A stretch of DNA of 64,000 nt from Alitta virens (lineage: Eukaryota > Annelida > Polychaeta > Phyllodocida > Nereididae). The notes under the pieces were generated by a model. The model saw only the letters and a list, made by a program, of their open reading frames with translations, did not search any database and was not told the origin of the DNA. Shown here piece by piece: positions 36,444 through 50,946 of the stretch; position 1 is the first letter of the stretch; each line of letters begins with the position of its first letter. The translations under genes and the position numbers were made by a program. The DNA lies in contig OW028585.1 of NCBI GenBank assembly GCA_932294295.1, positions 29,744,720 to 29,808,719 of the forward strand, written 5' to 3'.

Positions 36444-37345
36444 TAGATGACCTACAGTTGATGACCTTAGATGACCTGCAGTGAATGACTCATACCAGTC
36501 TCTTCATTGGGGTCATGATCCTTTGTTCCTTCTTCATTCAATCTCCTCATAGCTTCAAGTTGCCAAATTATGCCATTTCTACTTTCATCATCAGGATTTA
36601 TTGGGTGAATTATGTTTTTCTCAGTATTGAAAGTAACAGTAAGCTTTTTAAGACTGATTTTATCTGTGTGACTTTCCATTTCTGAATGATAAAATGTTTC
36701 TCTCTCTTTATTTATAGAGACCAGAGTTATTTTTTGTTCAGCATGTATGATCATGTTGCTGTTATAGAGTATTTTTAGATCCAAACAGATGAGTCATAAG
36801 ATGAAGTAGTGAGACATTTGATCAGTTACCATCAAATAACATCAAAGGATAGACAGGGGGTAGGATGTATCCATACTTAAGTATAATGAGCCTAGTATAT
36901 AATAGTAATGCATATAGGTAATTTATTTTTAGAAACTGACTCATGTGAAATAATGTCAATTTTCACTGTCAACAATGATCAAAGGGGTAGAATTGTAAGC
37001 ATTAGGCTAAACTATCATCCTTCAAAGGAGAGGATCGAGGTGACAGCTCTCACCTGGTGAGGTCATGACCTTTGACCAGGGTAAATAACACTGGTCTCCC
37101 CTCTGGTGAGTCACAAGGGTAAAAATAGCAGATCTCCCCCCTGGTGAGTAACAAGGGGAAAATGGCAGCAGCCCTCTGGTTGGGGGGGGGGGGGGGTATG
37201 CTTTTTAGGTCAGAGGACTGTAGTGTTTAGTTGTCTAGCCTAGAATATCTGTCTAGAATTGTCTAGCCTATCTATATTTGTTCTAGACTATCTGTTTATA
37301 TATCTGAGTAGATTAGAATGACTTATTAGAGAGGGAGTGGCTTAT

Positions 37346-37891
37346 TAGACAGGGGGGATGCAAATGGGGGGGGGGGGGTGGGGCTAGAGGACATAGAGAA
37401 TGAAAGTTAGTATGGGAAGTGCCAGGTGATGGGCTAATTAGACAGCGGATCAAAGGGGTCAAGTAGGGTCAAGTGGGATCAAGGGGGGGTCGATGAAAGT
37501 TAGCATGGGGACAGGGGATCAAAGGGGTCAAGTAGGGTCAAGTAGGATCAAGGGGGGGTCGATGAAAGTTAGCATGGCAAGTGCCCCGGTGTGCTAATTA
37601 GACATGGGATCAAAGGTGAAAGTTAGCATGGGAAGTGCCCGTGTGCTAATTAGATATGGGGATCGATGAAAGTTAGCATGGGGACAGGGGATCAAAGAGG
37701 GTCAAGTAGGGTCAAGTGGGGGTCAAGTGGGGTCAAATTTTTGGTGATTTTGGGGGGGTCGGCGGGGGGGTCGATGAAAGTTAGCATGGGAAGTGCCTGG
37801 GTGCAAAGAGAAAGGTCAAGTGGGGTCAAATTTTTGGTGATTTTTGGGGGGGTCAGCTAGAGGACATCGAGGATGAAAATTAGCATTGAAA
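37346..37891. repeat. G/A-rich minisatellite, right arm
   Basis: Inverted counterpart of 27585-28130: recurring gatgaaagttagcatggg and gatcaaaggggtcaagtagg phrases. Confidence 0.85.
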
Positions 37892-38882
37892 CTAGGGAGG
37901 GATCAGACCTACCCCTCTTAGTAGTATTTACAAATGAAATGAGGTTAAAATGCATTTGGTTTATTGATTAAGTAGCCGCCTGTAGTGATTTTGTAGCACT
38001 CAATAAATGTTGCTTTGCTGAGCTGAATAAACGATAATGACTGAAATTTGTATCTGGTCGTCCAATTATTATCCTTTAATTAATAATCAAAAATAAGGAA
38101 AGACATTACATGTGTTTGTATTGGGAGATAAGTAAATTATCCAGGCTTATGCAATCACCAAAAATATCCATTCACTTGTAGATATCGAGTTCAAACTGTA
38201 ATCAGGTTATTGAAATACTAAGCTAAAAAAAGCATTAAATTGTCTGTCACTCAAAATTAAGCTGTCTATGGCTATTTGTTTGTGGTTATGTATCATTGTA
38301 GTTTTTAAAAGTTGCAGGAACTGTAGCCCAACATCTGCCCAATGCTGATCCAACTTGGGGGACCCTTTGTCCGATGTTAGCCCAAATGAGACACTTAATC
38401 TGCGATGTATTCATAAGTTTAAAAGCCAAAAATATATGAATTAAGTTTGGTATGGGTGGAATTGTACAAGGTGCAGACACAAAATGTGCACCACCTTAGG
38501 ATGTTGTCATGCTAATTATCATTATAAGTCTAACTGAAATAATGAGTAATAATAACAAAGTATTGCATTATTTTAACTCATTTTATCACATACACTGGCC
38601 CGTATGATCCACAACTTTTGTAATATTAGCCCTTGAAAGTCCTGGATTTCCTCATGGCAAGGGTGGTAACTATGCCCAGCTCTCCATACTTAGTCATGAT
38701 TTTAATGACCCCTTTAATATTTTTAGGTTAACATGTTGTTGAACATAATAAACCTTTTAACGTTGATATGCATGGCAACGTCATAAGTAAATGGAATATC
38801 AACAATCTTTCAAGGACTTCACTACATCTTACAGGTGCCAAAACTTCCATCGATGGATGAATAAAATAATAAATGTACATAC

Positions 38883-38951
38883 CTTCCATGTACCTAATCC
38901 AATCATGGGCATTTGCATACCCCTGCCAATAGGAATAACTGGTTTAGCCAT
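38883..38951 (-). pseudogene. Orphan AKR exon 1, right arm
   Basis: Identical in translation to the left-arm orphan exon (26525-26593), with the donor preserved. It lies in the same orientation as AKR-A and AKR-B, but toward the palindrome centre no exon 2 follows. Confidence 0.75.
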
Positions 38952-40217
38952 GATGCTGTGAAATCTAATAATCCCAACAGGTTTGATGTTAAACAGTAGA
39001 CGTGGCAAACTTTGGATGTGCACTACTTATTGATGTTTAACCGTTAAACAGACTAAGTATAACCATGAATATGTTGTCTATGTGTCTGGATTCATGTTAC
39101 CTTTGGCCAATGACTTAGTCAATTTTACTATGTGACCTTGAGTTTAGAATTAAGTTGACCTATAGTTGTAAGTGAATGACATTGTTTTCTGAGGTGTTTT
39201 TTTCATAGTGATGTAATAATTAATGTAGCCATTGCATGTCCCAACAAGAGGGTGATAAAGAATTTTATCATAAATGCTTCAATGATAAAAAAAAGGAGGA
39301 AAACAAGGATCATTAAAAATTACATAATCACTATTCTTAACAATTATGTTCATGCTAAGGTTGAAAAAAATAATAATTTAAGTTATCCTCTACTACTATA
39401 CATGACACATGACATGTTGCCCCAAAATGACAACAATAACATGTTTGTTTGTATGGTATTGACCTTGAAATGAGTACAATCATTGTGCAGTTAAGAATAA
39501 AATGCGACCTTCTGAAGAAAAAAAAGAAAAAATGGTTTACCCTACAAATAGAATAGAGCATTTATGAAAAACTTTACTATCTCTACTTTATTGGCGAGTA
39601 TGGAGGTAAAATTTGTATTCTCAATAGAAGTCATTTTTACTCATTTGTGAAAATTACGAGAGACATGTTTTTGACACAGTTGTGTCTCAAAATTAGTCGC
39701 CATTAACAGTTCTTACTGTGAAGACCTGCATCCTGTTTTTTAATTTTCCCTTGACCTTGCTAGGCCATTGACCTGGAATGTGGAGTATGCCCCCCTGCCG
39801 TAGCGAGGTATCACGTGATGGGGCTACTGGCATTCCTCAAGGAGAGAGACCAGCAGTAAGGTCTAGGCTTGGGGATAGATAGGACCTGTGGCTGGGGCAG
39901 GGACAATAAATATGTGAAACTGAATTCTTGCTTTTGGTTTGAGTCAATCTCAGAAGGACCTTACAAATTGGCGCCCAACATGGGACTGGACTCATTCCAA
40001 GAAGTACTTCTGTTCAGCAAGGATTAGCCTCACGTTGAGGCAGGATTATCTTTAGCACATGGTAATACCTCTTGTGTTACTAACTCCAGTGAAGGCAGAT
40101 AAGTGGTTTCACTTTATTCAGTACTAGTTTATTTCAGTGGCTCTGCCCCAGCCACACTTTGTTGAGTTGTATTTGAATATCTTTTTTTTCTATCTTTTTC
40201 TGTCTGGCTCATAATAA

Positions 40218-41406
40218 TGCCAGGTACATCCGGATTAAGACCCAAGCCCGGTAGGGAATTGCGTCAGCTGGTTGACAGCCAGCGCATGGCTGGGCAGTTG
40301 ACTGACACCTCATCTGTCTCCCAGTCAGCCAATATGGCGGCTGGAGAAGCCACACTTTGAGTACTTGATCAGGGGGGCCGATTCCAGAATGAATAGGGAC
40401 TCGCCCCTGGCTGGGCCCTCTCGTAACAAGGGCCTTGGTGGGAAGACAAGCAAGTCCCAGGTTAGGCCCCGGGCTAGTAGTGAAGGGAGAGTGTTAGATT
40501 TCACTGCTAGGGAGTCGTCTGATGACTCCTCTGCGTCCACTCCTCCCTCCTCCCCTGAGTATAGGACTAGAATAGGGAGAGAGCCAATAGGGGCAAGCGG
40601 GGCCGTAATGGCCGGTGATGCTGCCCCAGGTTGAAGTGCCTATTCCATGAGGCACCGACGACGTCGGAAGGCTCTGCCCCGCTGTATGATGGCCAAGGAG
40701 TTGCTTTTACTGATTATATGTGAGAGTTTGGGAGGATGGCTGACTTTAATTGATGGAGTGATGAGGAATGTTGCTTCCATTTTTGGACCCGTATAGCTAG
40801 CCCAGTCCGCTTGAAAATTGTTTCCCTGCCCTACGGATGGTAGACCAATTAAGGTCTCTGTTCTGTTCCACTAGGGCCCTTGATGCCCATAGGAATAAAT
40901 GGTTCAATACTAAGAGGGGCCCCGATATGGACTTAAGAGTCCTATGGACTGTTCTTGTTAGACCTGTCCCGGAAGTCCAACCCTGCTTCCACCCCCGAGG
41001 AGCAGGAGAGGTTTGCTAAGGAAAATCTATGGACACCTCTGGTTCCACAAATATGAGGTTTTGGTTGGGGGCCTCAAACCAACCACACTTCAAGATGCCA
41101 TTGACTTAGCCACCAAATACGAGGCTGCCTACGAGGCCACAATATCCCACAAGCCTGACATTGGGCCCTCAGGGGCTGTGGCCATGGTGCAAACCGAGGT
41201 ACCCGACCCCTCTCCCGTTACCCAGGACCAGGTGAAAGAAATGTCCTATTCTCTCTTGCAAGGGGTTTTAGCAGGTTGAGGCGGCGCCCACAGCATTGGG
41301 GGCCATACTGGCATGCCAGGGACCTCCAACAATAATAATAGAAGGTGTTTTAATTGTAATGAGTACGGCCATATCTGGCAGGCCTGCCCTAAGCAGAAGA
41401 AGGATA
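40218..41406 (+). pseudogene. Gypsy-type gag remnant, right arm
   Basis: Counterpart of 24070-25258. The ATG is at 40218, the CCHC knuckle near 41340-41385, and frame breaks occur at the same places. One residue differs in the Ser/Pro-rich piece (Met to Ile). Confidence 0.75.
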
Positions 41407-41834
41407 AGAACAAGGGAGGACTGGGCAGGGTGGTCGAGTAGTTGTCAGTTAGCTCGTTTGTCTCCCAGCCAGGCATACATCATTGATTGCCATTTACTTG
41501 GTGACCTGGGGACAACCAAGGGGTCAGGACCTGATGCTCGAAGCCTTGCCCCAGGTATGTCAAAACAGTCATGTAATGGTACCCAGGGGAGTATTGGACA
41601 CCGGTTGTCCCGCTCCCGCTGTATGGGTAACCAACCCAACCAAATGAAATATCTGTTTATCTAAAGGTCAACTAATTGGGGAGCTGCACGAGGTCCTTCC
41701 AAGTGGGGATCTTCCTATAAAGAAATCTGTAGTGAAGTCCTCTGCAAGGAATACCCCCAAAATGGGAATTACCTGGACATCTGCAGTCCCTCGTTGATCA
41801 GAGTGATGGTTTAACTTCTGAGCAAAAGACCCAA

Positions 41835-42876
41835 TTGGCTTCTGTCCTGTCCAAATACAAGTATTGTTTTGAAGGAGGTCAGTACGGGTTGGGGCGTACT
41901 GATATGGATAAACATTCCATTGATACTGGTGATAATAGGCCCTTCAAACTGCCCGCATGGATATTGGGATGGGCCCAGAACTGTGCCCTTGGTGAGGAGG
42001 TTCATCGTATGCTAGGTCTTGGTGTAATTGAGCCCAGTAGCAGCCCCTGGTCTAGCCCTCTTGTTTTAGTTCGAAAGAAAGATGGCACTGTTCGGTTCTG
42101 TGTAGATTACAGGTGCCTGAACACGTATACCAAGCAGGATGCGTATCCTTTGCCTAAGGTGTTTGGATTCACTCGCAGGTGCGAGGTGGATTTGTACATT
42201 AGATTTTTCCTCCGGTTACTGGCAGATAGCCATGGAGGAGAGAGACAGGGAAAAGACTGCTTTTACCACTCCCAGGGGGCACTATCATTTTACTGTGCTA
42301 TTTGGTGTGACAAATGGCCCTGCTTATGGAATTGGTGTTGGGTGGCCTCGATTTGAGCACATGTCTATGTTACATGGATTACATAGTGGTCCAGGGGTCC
42401 ACCTTTAGCCAGTGCCTATCTAACCTGGTAATTTTCCTTGATAGGATGGGCCAATCTGGCCTGAGGTTAAAGCCCAGTAAATGTGAACTATATAAAAAGG
42501 AGGTGTCTTTTCTTGGTCATGTGGTTAGTGAAACAAGTGGCCCTGCACCCCAGAAAGATTGAAGCAGTCAAGAACTGGCCGGTACCCCAATCTGTTTATA
42601 AGGTCAGAAGTTTTGTGGGATTTGCTTCCTATTTTAGAAAGTATGTCCCTAATTTTACGGCCCTGGCTACGCCCTTGCACAGTCTAATGACGACCAAAAT
42701 TGCTTTTGAATGGACCCCAGAGTGTCAGAGGTCTTTTGATGCCCTAATATAAGCTCTCACGACAGCACCCATCTTGGCACTGCCCCGTGAGGGCTGCCCA
42801 GTGATCTTGGACACGTATGCGTCCGATCTAGCAATAGGAGGTGTCCTGTCACAAATAATAGAAGGGAAATAGAAAG
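41835..42876 (+). pseudogene. Gypsy-type reverse transcriptase/RNase H remnant, right arm
   Basis: Counterpart of 22600-23641 with the same frameshifts, the same YMDY active-site loss and the same truncated RNase H. After the RNase H start, QRHYCTTYKELLAVVTL is readable to about 42960, then the domain ends. Confidence 0.85.
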
Positions 42877-43466
42877 TAGTAGCCTAAGCCTCCCAGGCTT
42901 TGTCTGCCTCCCAGAGACACTATTGTACGACGTATAAGGAACTATTGGCCGTTGTCACGTTACCCATCACAACTCGGCCAGGGCGTACCTCCAAGCCGCC
43001 TGCAGTCCTGGACTTATAAAGAATTAATTTTTAGAGACTATAAGTCAGTCTATTTAACATAGCTATACCGACACTTATTGCCATAATCTGTTTTCTAGTA
43101 TAGTTCTTAACTACATTTACTTAGTCATGTACTCAACTGTACTCCCAGACCATATACTCTGTCTCTTTTCTAGTCTGTAACTTTTAGTCACTTTATGTTA
43201 GCATTGCAGAATTGTATGTGAAAAAAAGGGGGCATGTTAGGGGGCCTCATGTTAATGAGACACTGTATGAGCGATATTTGAATAAATAAATAAACGCAAC
43301 ACAGGAGATTGTCTGTCGTCTACTATTCAGAGAAGATAAGACTAGATTTATTGAGAAAAATGTTTCTGGAAGCAGTTCTGACCCTACATCGCTTATAATG
43401 CAATGTAGGCTAAAATACACTATATACTTATATGGCAGGTTAAGTTCATGTTTATAATATAATCAA

Positions 43467-46400
43467 TAGTATACGCTACTATGTCACAAAAAGTGGCTTG
43501 CTTGACAAATCATAGGCACTGCACAATCTTGTACTTTTCGGAATCCTCAGAAGTAGCTCTATCGAGCTAGGGGGGATGCCGTTTTTTCCCATGGCAACAT
43601 AGCTTGAAATATGTTGCCATAGCAATGAACCCAGGTTTTCAGGAAATTTTAGTTTTCTTTATATTTCTTTACCACTAGCACTGACAGACTCCATCCAAGT
43701 TACATAATCAAATCTTTTAACTACATGCTTTATGTTGGTTAGTTGACCTTTAAGGTCAAAGGTCATTGTCATAGTGAGAATTGGGGTTAAATGTACAATT
43801 TTGGCCCTTTTTAACATAAAAACATTTTTAGATTCATCATGCGTATCACTTAATACCTGTTTCCATGCAAACAGGTATTCATCAGTAACTTGACATAGTC
43901 TAAATTTGTTCTGGATATTTAGGTTGTCTTGATATCCATGGCAACCAGGTTCAACAGATCATAAACAAATTGATGTCCTTCACAACATAGACAAATGGGA
44001 AATCCCAAAAAGCCAGATATGCGATTACACTGTTCCTGCAGCTTTCTGTGATTTGTAATTTTTAATATAACCTACTTGCAGAATATTTTAGACAGGTGAC
44101 CTTCAAGGTCAAAGGTCAAAGTCATGATAACAGTGAGGCTAAAAACAAAAATCTCGTCAATTTTTGCAGTAAAAGAAGACATTGAATCCTACCTAATACT
44201 ACATTAATTGGCAGTTTTCAAATTGACATTAGTTTGTGAGAAATGTAGTCCTGGCTTGTTTTACAAATATAGTTTAAATTGGTAGCCATGGCAACCAGGC
44301 TAGAATTGTCAAAACAAAATCAAGATGAATGACAATGTTCTCAAATTGGAGAGATTTTGGTAGCTTACAAGTAGTTTTTAGGGCCAGCATGGTCTTAAAC
44401 TTTATAATATATTTGTTTTTTATATCAGGGAATATTTCAATCATGTGACCATCAAAGTCAAAGGTGAAGGTCCAGGTGACAACTAAGGTCATTTTGTGCC
44501 CTAAAGGAGTGAATAGAATCTAAGGCTGTGTGCTAATTTCTGCAAGTGACATTTATATTAAGATCCCAACATGACCAATACTTGCTCCACATATATAATT
44601 TTAACTGGGATCCATGGCAACCAGACTGGATTCATCATAAACAAAACTAAAGAAAATGACAATGTTCTCACTTTTGCGAGATTTTGCAGCCTGTTTTGCA
44701 ATTTCACAAGGCCAATATAGCTGTAAGCTTTCATATTTCTGTATTTGGTGTATACATGGGATTATTTTAGTCATGTACCTGTGGGGTCGAAGGTCTAGGT
44801 CATGGTAAAAACGGAGGTCAATGACTTTAAATCAGACCATTTTCAATATGGAAGTAAATATAATCTCATTTTATTCTGGACTTGTAATTTATGTAGAGAT
44901 ATACACCATGGGTATATAATGTCAAGTGGTATCCATGGCAACTAGGCTGGTTTCCTCATAAAGAAAACTAAGAAAATTACCTGCATGTTGATAGCTGCAA
45001 TCATCACTTTTTTTTAAAGTGACCAGTGCGTTGCAAATATAAAAAAAAAATGCTGCTATTGAGTCATATTACATTACTATTGCACATAAGCTGGCTTTCC
45101 AAGAAATACATCAAAATTCAGATTTCGTGAAAAGAAGTTTTTAATACTTTCTTGGAAATTTTAAACTTTTTCTGCATAGTCAAATTTTCCTCACCTGAGA
45201 GCTTTCAGCTGCAACCAAAGGCATTTATCATGCAAATGAATTGAGGTCTGAAAAAAATTGATTTCCTTAATGCTTGTACTATAGGATTATTTTGTTGAAT
45301 AATTAGGCAATGAAGAATCAGAAGTGAAGGTTTCGAAATGCACAAGTGATATTTTGCTGCCGGTTATGCATTTCTACAGGACCGACATAGGTCTAAGCTT
45401 TCACATTTCTGTATTAAGCATATACACATATGCACGAGCTAATTTCAGTCATGTGATTAGGGGGTCAAGGGTCTAGGTAATGGTAAAAACTAAGGTCAGT
45501 GATCATATTCAGTCAATTTTGCGCAATGAAACTGAACATTATTTTATTATGTTCTATTCAGTAGGTTAATTCAAGCATATGGCGCAGTAAATACATAATA
45601 ATAATAATTCTAACATGACTTATGTTTGTTTTCCAAAAATAAGTAAGTTGATATGTATTACTGGAATACATGGCAAGCTGGTTTGAATCATAAAAACAAG
45701 TCCCTGCATGGATTTCTCGCTAGTTTTGGTACATTTTCAACTGTCTGAAGTTGCATCTTTTCAGGTTTCTGAATTTGTCTGTGTCATGGAACTACCGATA
45801 TTGCCACAACAACCAGTGCTAAATTGTTGCCATGGCCATAAATAAATTATTGATGTATAAACATTTTCAGTTTTACCTTTTTTGAAGATCAGTCACTGAC
45901 TAATTCCTTATCTTCTCATGAAACCATAAATTATTTATGTACGTATGTTAATGGACCTGCTGATTTCAAATCTTGCTGTTGTCAAGCTGAATTTTTAGTC
46001 CTTCACCCCTTAATTTACATATCAAACTGACCACCCATATTTTACTTTGTGGTCAATTTTTTTTCAAGTTTCAACCTATACATTTTGTGTGGTTCATTAA
46101 AGTATCATGATTAGTAATTGAGAACACTACTATGCAAATTAGGGACGCCATTAATAGAAATACTTATTTTTTTCAAATCTCGTAGACTAATAAAGATAAC
46201 ACCATTTTGGTAATTTTTTTTTTGTTTTCTTGGCAGAAAAATTAATTTGTAGTTTATGATTTAAACAGGGGGTGCTTATGGCAGTGCCTACACTTAGGCA
46301 AAATGGGCATCGCCTGAGCCAATATTTATAGCCGAAGGCCAGAGGCCGTAGGCTGTATGTTCAAGGTTGCAGGAGCTAGGTGGCAACACTCACTACGAAA

Positions 46401-49278
46401 CCAGCGACAGGTGGCAGCACCACGATAATTTTGACTGAGCCTTTTCTGGAATTTAAATCTCACCCATGTGCAATTGTATACAAACAATGTTTTCCTAACG
46501 TTACGAACTCCGACGGAAATGACCGAAGTGCGTTGTACAGCTTCGTGCTGAAATGGCAGTGCAAATTGCTGATAACACGGCGAATTTTGCCGTTTTCACA
46601 GGGACTGGATACCGTATTTGTTCAGAAAGGTATTCTATGACTTTCTGGCTTTTATTTAATGTATACTTTGAGAAACTTGATCAACTTTTGACGAAGTTAT
46701 GTGCTCCGGTATTGGTGGTTAGCGAACTGTCAGCTGTCAAATGTTACGGACGTCAAACATGTATACAACAGTCCTCCAGCCGCCTTTGTTGCACTTCTAA
46801 AAATTAAAATGCTTAAGTTTAATATCGGTAATCCATAAAATACAGTTATTCTGTCCCTAAGATGCAAAATATAAACCAATTTCCTTTCAAAACGTAGCTA
46901 AGATCGTCGTGATTAACAGTGACAACCGCCATTTTGATTACTTTGTGTTATGCGCTGTGATTGATCGAAATGAGAAGTTCAAAAATATAACAGCCAATCA
47001 GTGATTAGCTTGCTTGGAGCAGTATCAAGTCAAAATGTCTGACAACCAAAATGTCCAAACCTGAAATGTCCGATTCCCTAAACGTCCTATTTGAATAATA
47101 AATTTGTTTTACTTATATATAGCTATGAATGAGAATTATTCAGTGCGCTGAATTCACCGTTTTTTGTGCCGAATTCACTTCTTTCATGAGTCGAATTCAC
47201 CAAATTTTCAGGCGCCGAATTCGCCCTTCGGCATCATGCTTTGGCATTAACATATTATAAAAATTATGTTATTGTATTATTATGATTTTTATGGCATAAA
47301 TAAAAAAATTTCTGTCTGTCTGTCTGTCTGGTGTCTACATGTGGGTTTTCATGGTCAAGGAATACATAAAAAGTGGGTATTTACCAACATAACTAAGATT
47401 AAAGACTCATTAAAGATGTTTCCAATATGTTTCTTGTAATCACCACCAAAGGAGAACAGTTTCTTACATATACTTGAAACAATAGAGGATAATCCCACAA
47501 ATATGATGCTCAGACCTACACTTCCATAGTAAAAAAAAAACTTAAGGTGGCTCAATGATGAAACTTGGAAAACAATTGACCGAAAACTTGCCATGAACAA
47601 AAGGTTGGCTTAGAGGTTATATAATTTACTGCTGTTGGGAAGCAAAATCAATTGAGGGTCATTGATCTGAGTTTTCATCATTCATTTTTGGCTTTAAGAT
47701 TACATGACTGAGTTATTCACATGTTATAAAATGCAGAAAAAAATACCCCTGGAGGCTACGCTTGCCTTGTTATATTACCTTGTTATACTGCTTAACAGCC
47801 ATTCAAAATCCTGCAAATTTGCAAACATGGTCCTTTTCCTCAGTTTTGTTTGTGGTGAATCCTGCCTGGTTGCCATGGATACCAGTTAAAATTATATATC
47901 ACCTGCTATTTCCATCATACATTCAGGGAACATTGGTCATGTTGACATCTCTACATAAATTACCAGTGCAATGTAAAATGAGATTATATTCATTTCCATA
48001 TTGCAAATAGGCTGATTTAAGGTTATTGACCTCAGTTTTTACTGAGACCTATACCTTCGACCCCACAGTCACATGACTAAAATAATCCCATGTATACACC
48101 AAATACAGAAATATGAACGCTTACAGCTATATTGGCCTTGTGAAATTGTATCTCACAAATTATATATGTGGAGCAATTATTAGTCATGTTGGGATCTTTA
48201 TATAAATGTCACTTGCACAAATTAGCACACAGCATTAGATTCTATTCACTCCTGTAGGGCACAAGATGGTGGCACATGGGTCATTGACCTCAGTTGTCAC
48301 CTTGACCTTTGACTTTGATGGTCACATGATTGAAATGTTCCCTGATATAAAAAAAACTAATATTCAAGACCATGCTGGCCCTGGAAAACTACTTATCAGC
48401 CACCAAAATCTCTCAAATTTGACAACATTGTCATTCATCTTGATTTTGTATGTGACGATTTTAGCCTGGTTGCCATGGCTACCTATTCAAACTATATTTT
48501 TAAAACAAGCCAGGACTACATTTCTCACAAACTAATGTCAATTTGAAAACTGCCAATTAATGTAGTATTAGGTAGGATTCAATGTCTTCTTTTACTGCAA
48601 AAATTGACGAGATTTTTGTTTTTAGCCTCACTTTTATCATGACCTTGACCTTTGACCTTGAAGGTCACCTGTCTAAAATATTCTGCAAGTAGGTTATATT
48701 AAAAATTACAAATCACAGAAAGCTGCAGGAACAGTGTAATCGCATATCTAGCTTTTTGGGATTTCCCATTTGTCTATGTTGTGAAGGACATCAATTTGTT
48801 ATGATCATTTGAACCTGGTTGCCATGGATACCAAGACAACCTAAATATCCAGAACAAATTTAGACAATGTCAAGTTACTGATGAATAACTGTTTGCATGG
48901 AAACAGGTATTAAGTGATACGCATAATGAATCTAAAAATGTTTTTATGTTAAAAAGGGCCAAATTTGTACATTTAACCCCAATTCTCACTATGACAATGA
49001 CCTTTGACCTTAAAGGTCACATAACCAAAATAAAGCATGTAGTTAAACGATTTGATTAGGTAATTTGGATAGAGTCTGTCAGTGCCAGTGGTAAAGAAAT
49101 ATAAAGAAATATAACATTTACTGAAAACCTGGGTTCATTGCTATGGTAACAGTTTTCAAGCTTGGTTGCCATGGGACAAAATGACATCCCCCGTAGCTTG
49201 ATAGAGCTACTTCTAAGGATTCCGAAAAGTACAAGATTGTGCTATATCTATGAGCAAATGACATAGTAGCATATACTA
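43467..49278. mobile_element. Nested 5.8-kb inverted-repeat element, right arm
   Basis: Mirror of 16198-22009; begins tagtatacgctactatgtca. The loop lies at about 44950-47855. The AGGTCAAAGGTCA repeats occur at the corresponding inverted positions. Confidence 0.65.
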
Positions 49279-50946
49279 CAAAGGCTTATAAATGCAATAG
49301 TATGCTTTTAACTGTTTATTGTTGTTTCATGGTCAGGCCTAAGGTGCCCGTGTAAGCTGGCCCACGTGCAATTCCATATAAAAACATATGGTGTGATGCA
49401 GGTATATCTGTGGTATATATTGCCTTGTTCACACTGACAAATTGGCTGCTGGATTCTACGCGTAATGAAGATACTAGAAAAAAAATATATTGCTTAGTTT
49501 TATTACTCTGTGGTAGTGAAAAGTGTAAATTCTGAATTGACACATTGTCCTGATAGATAACTCAAAAAAATAATTAGTGAACTAATTCTTGTTCACTTAG
49601 GGCACAAAATCATTGCCATTTACAAGGTTAATGACAAACCAACTGGCCTACAGAGCCAATGGATCAAGGTGCCTCATGGCTCATGGTGCCCCACACTCCC
49701 CTGCATGCTTGCACTGCTCGCCCGCTAATTAAAATTAATATAGATGGCGCGGGCAGTGGACTTGTAAACAGCTGCAGATCTGTGTCGAAAATACTCCATT
49801 GGAATAAACTTTTACGCATTGCAATAAATTTATCCTGCATGAAATAAAGTTTAACCTATGGTTGGTCTACTCTGCTGGATTATAACTTTACTCCTTACAG
49901 ATGGCACATTTTACCTAAATTAATTATTATCAGGGCCAGCAGTAGGATGGTCCAAATGCACAAACTTAAAATTTTCTGCTCTGACCCTCTAAAAAAAGAA
50001 GTATTTATTCAGGTCTTTTGCAACCTTAAAATATTTACCTATAGACCTAAAATTTTTCAGAAAGTTGTTTTCTGGGCATTTAGAGACTTTTTAGGGGGTC
50101 AGAGTCTGAAATTTCTGACCCTACTAGTGGAATAAAACTAAACATTTCCAAAGAGAAAAACTGACACTTGTAGGACTCTTTTGGTCTTACTCCAGGGGCG
50201 TCTATTTTTCTTGATGGGTGGGAGGATGCAGGCCCACTTTGTCACATTAAAACTTTCCCTCATGTGTACAAGTTAATGCAAAAATGCTTGTCAAGAGGTG
50301 AAGTAATGGTGACAAACTATTTTTATAGATAAACTTGTACTGATATGTGAAATGAAGTGTAAAACTGTTTAACAAAGCCCAACACTTCCAAACAAAAGTG
50401 TGTAGAAAAAGGTAATTTTAATTTGTTAATTTCAGGGGGGGGGGGGAGGGGAAGATTGAATTGATCATAACTCATCTAATGATAAAATTCTGGAGATTGT
50501 CTTGGAAATGAATGTTTCAACTCTTATTAAATCTGCATTGCAATTTTTCATGAATGATTAAGACACAGTGTAGCTAGCCTTTATATTGCAGCTTTTTTTA
50601 AAGTGATAAAAGGAAAGAAACAATTTAATAAAGTGGTAATTAAGCGTTTACTAAACAGAATTATCACAACAAAAGCTTTATAAATTTTAGTTATTAAACA
50701 GTTGAATATTATTCCAATGGCATCCTACTTCTTTTTTCGCATCACTGACAACTTGATCATCCAGATAGCATTCCCAATCGGACAACATTATTTCATCATT
50801 GGCCTCCTTCGGCTTATGTGGTCCCGATGTCGGCCAATGTTATACCGATGTTGCGCCACTTTAGCATGCTGTCCGGAAAGAATCATGCCACTTATGAATG
50901 TTCACAATTATGACACAATGTTAGTGTTTAGAGTTTCATAGCAAAA
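49279..50946. other. Right-arm stretch 3' of the acetyltransferase fragment
   Basis: Counterpart of 14539-16197: truncated hAT-like element at about 50193-50466, short MITE at 50761-50876, otherwise anonymous. Includes the extra 11 bp (near 50550-50562) absent from the left arm. Confidence 0.5.

Larger units (their letters stand above)
39736..43234 (+). mobile_element. Decayed Gypsy-type LTR retrotransposon, right arm
   Basis: Inverted counterpart of 22242-25740. The LTR end ccttaca lies at about 39964, the primer-binding site tggcgcccaacatgggac at 39969-39986, and the purine tract near 43225. Same structure and lesions as the left-arm copy. Confidence 0.75.
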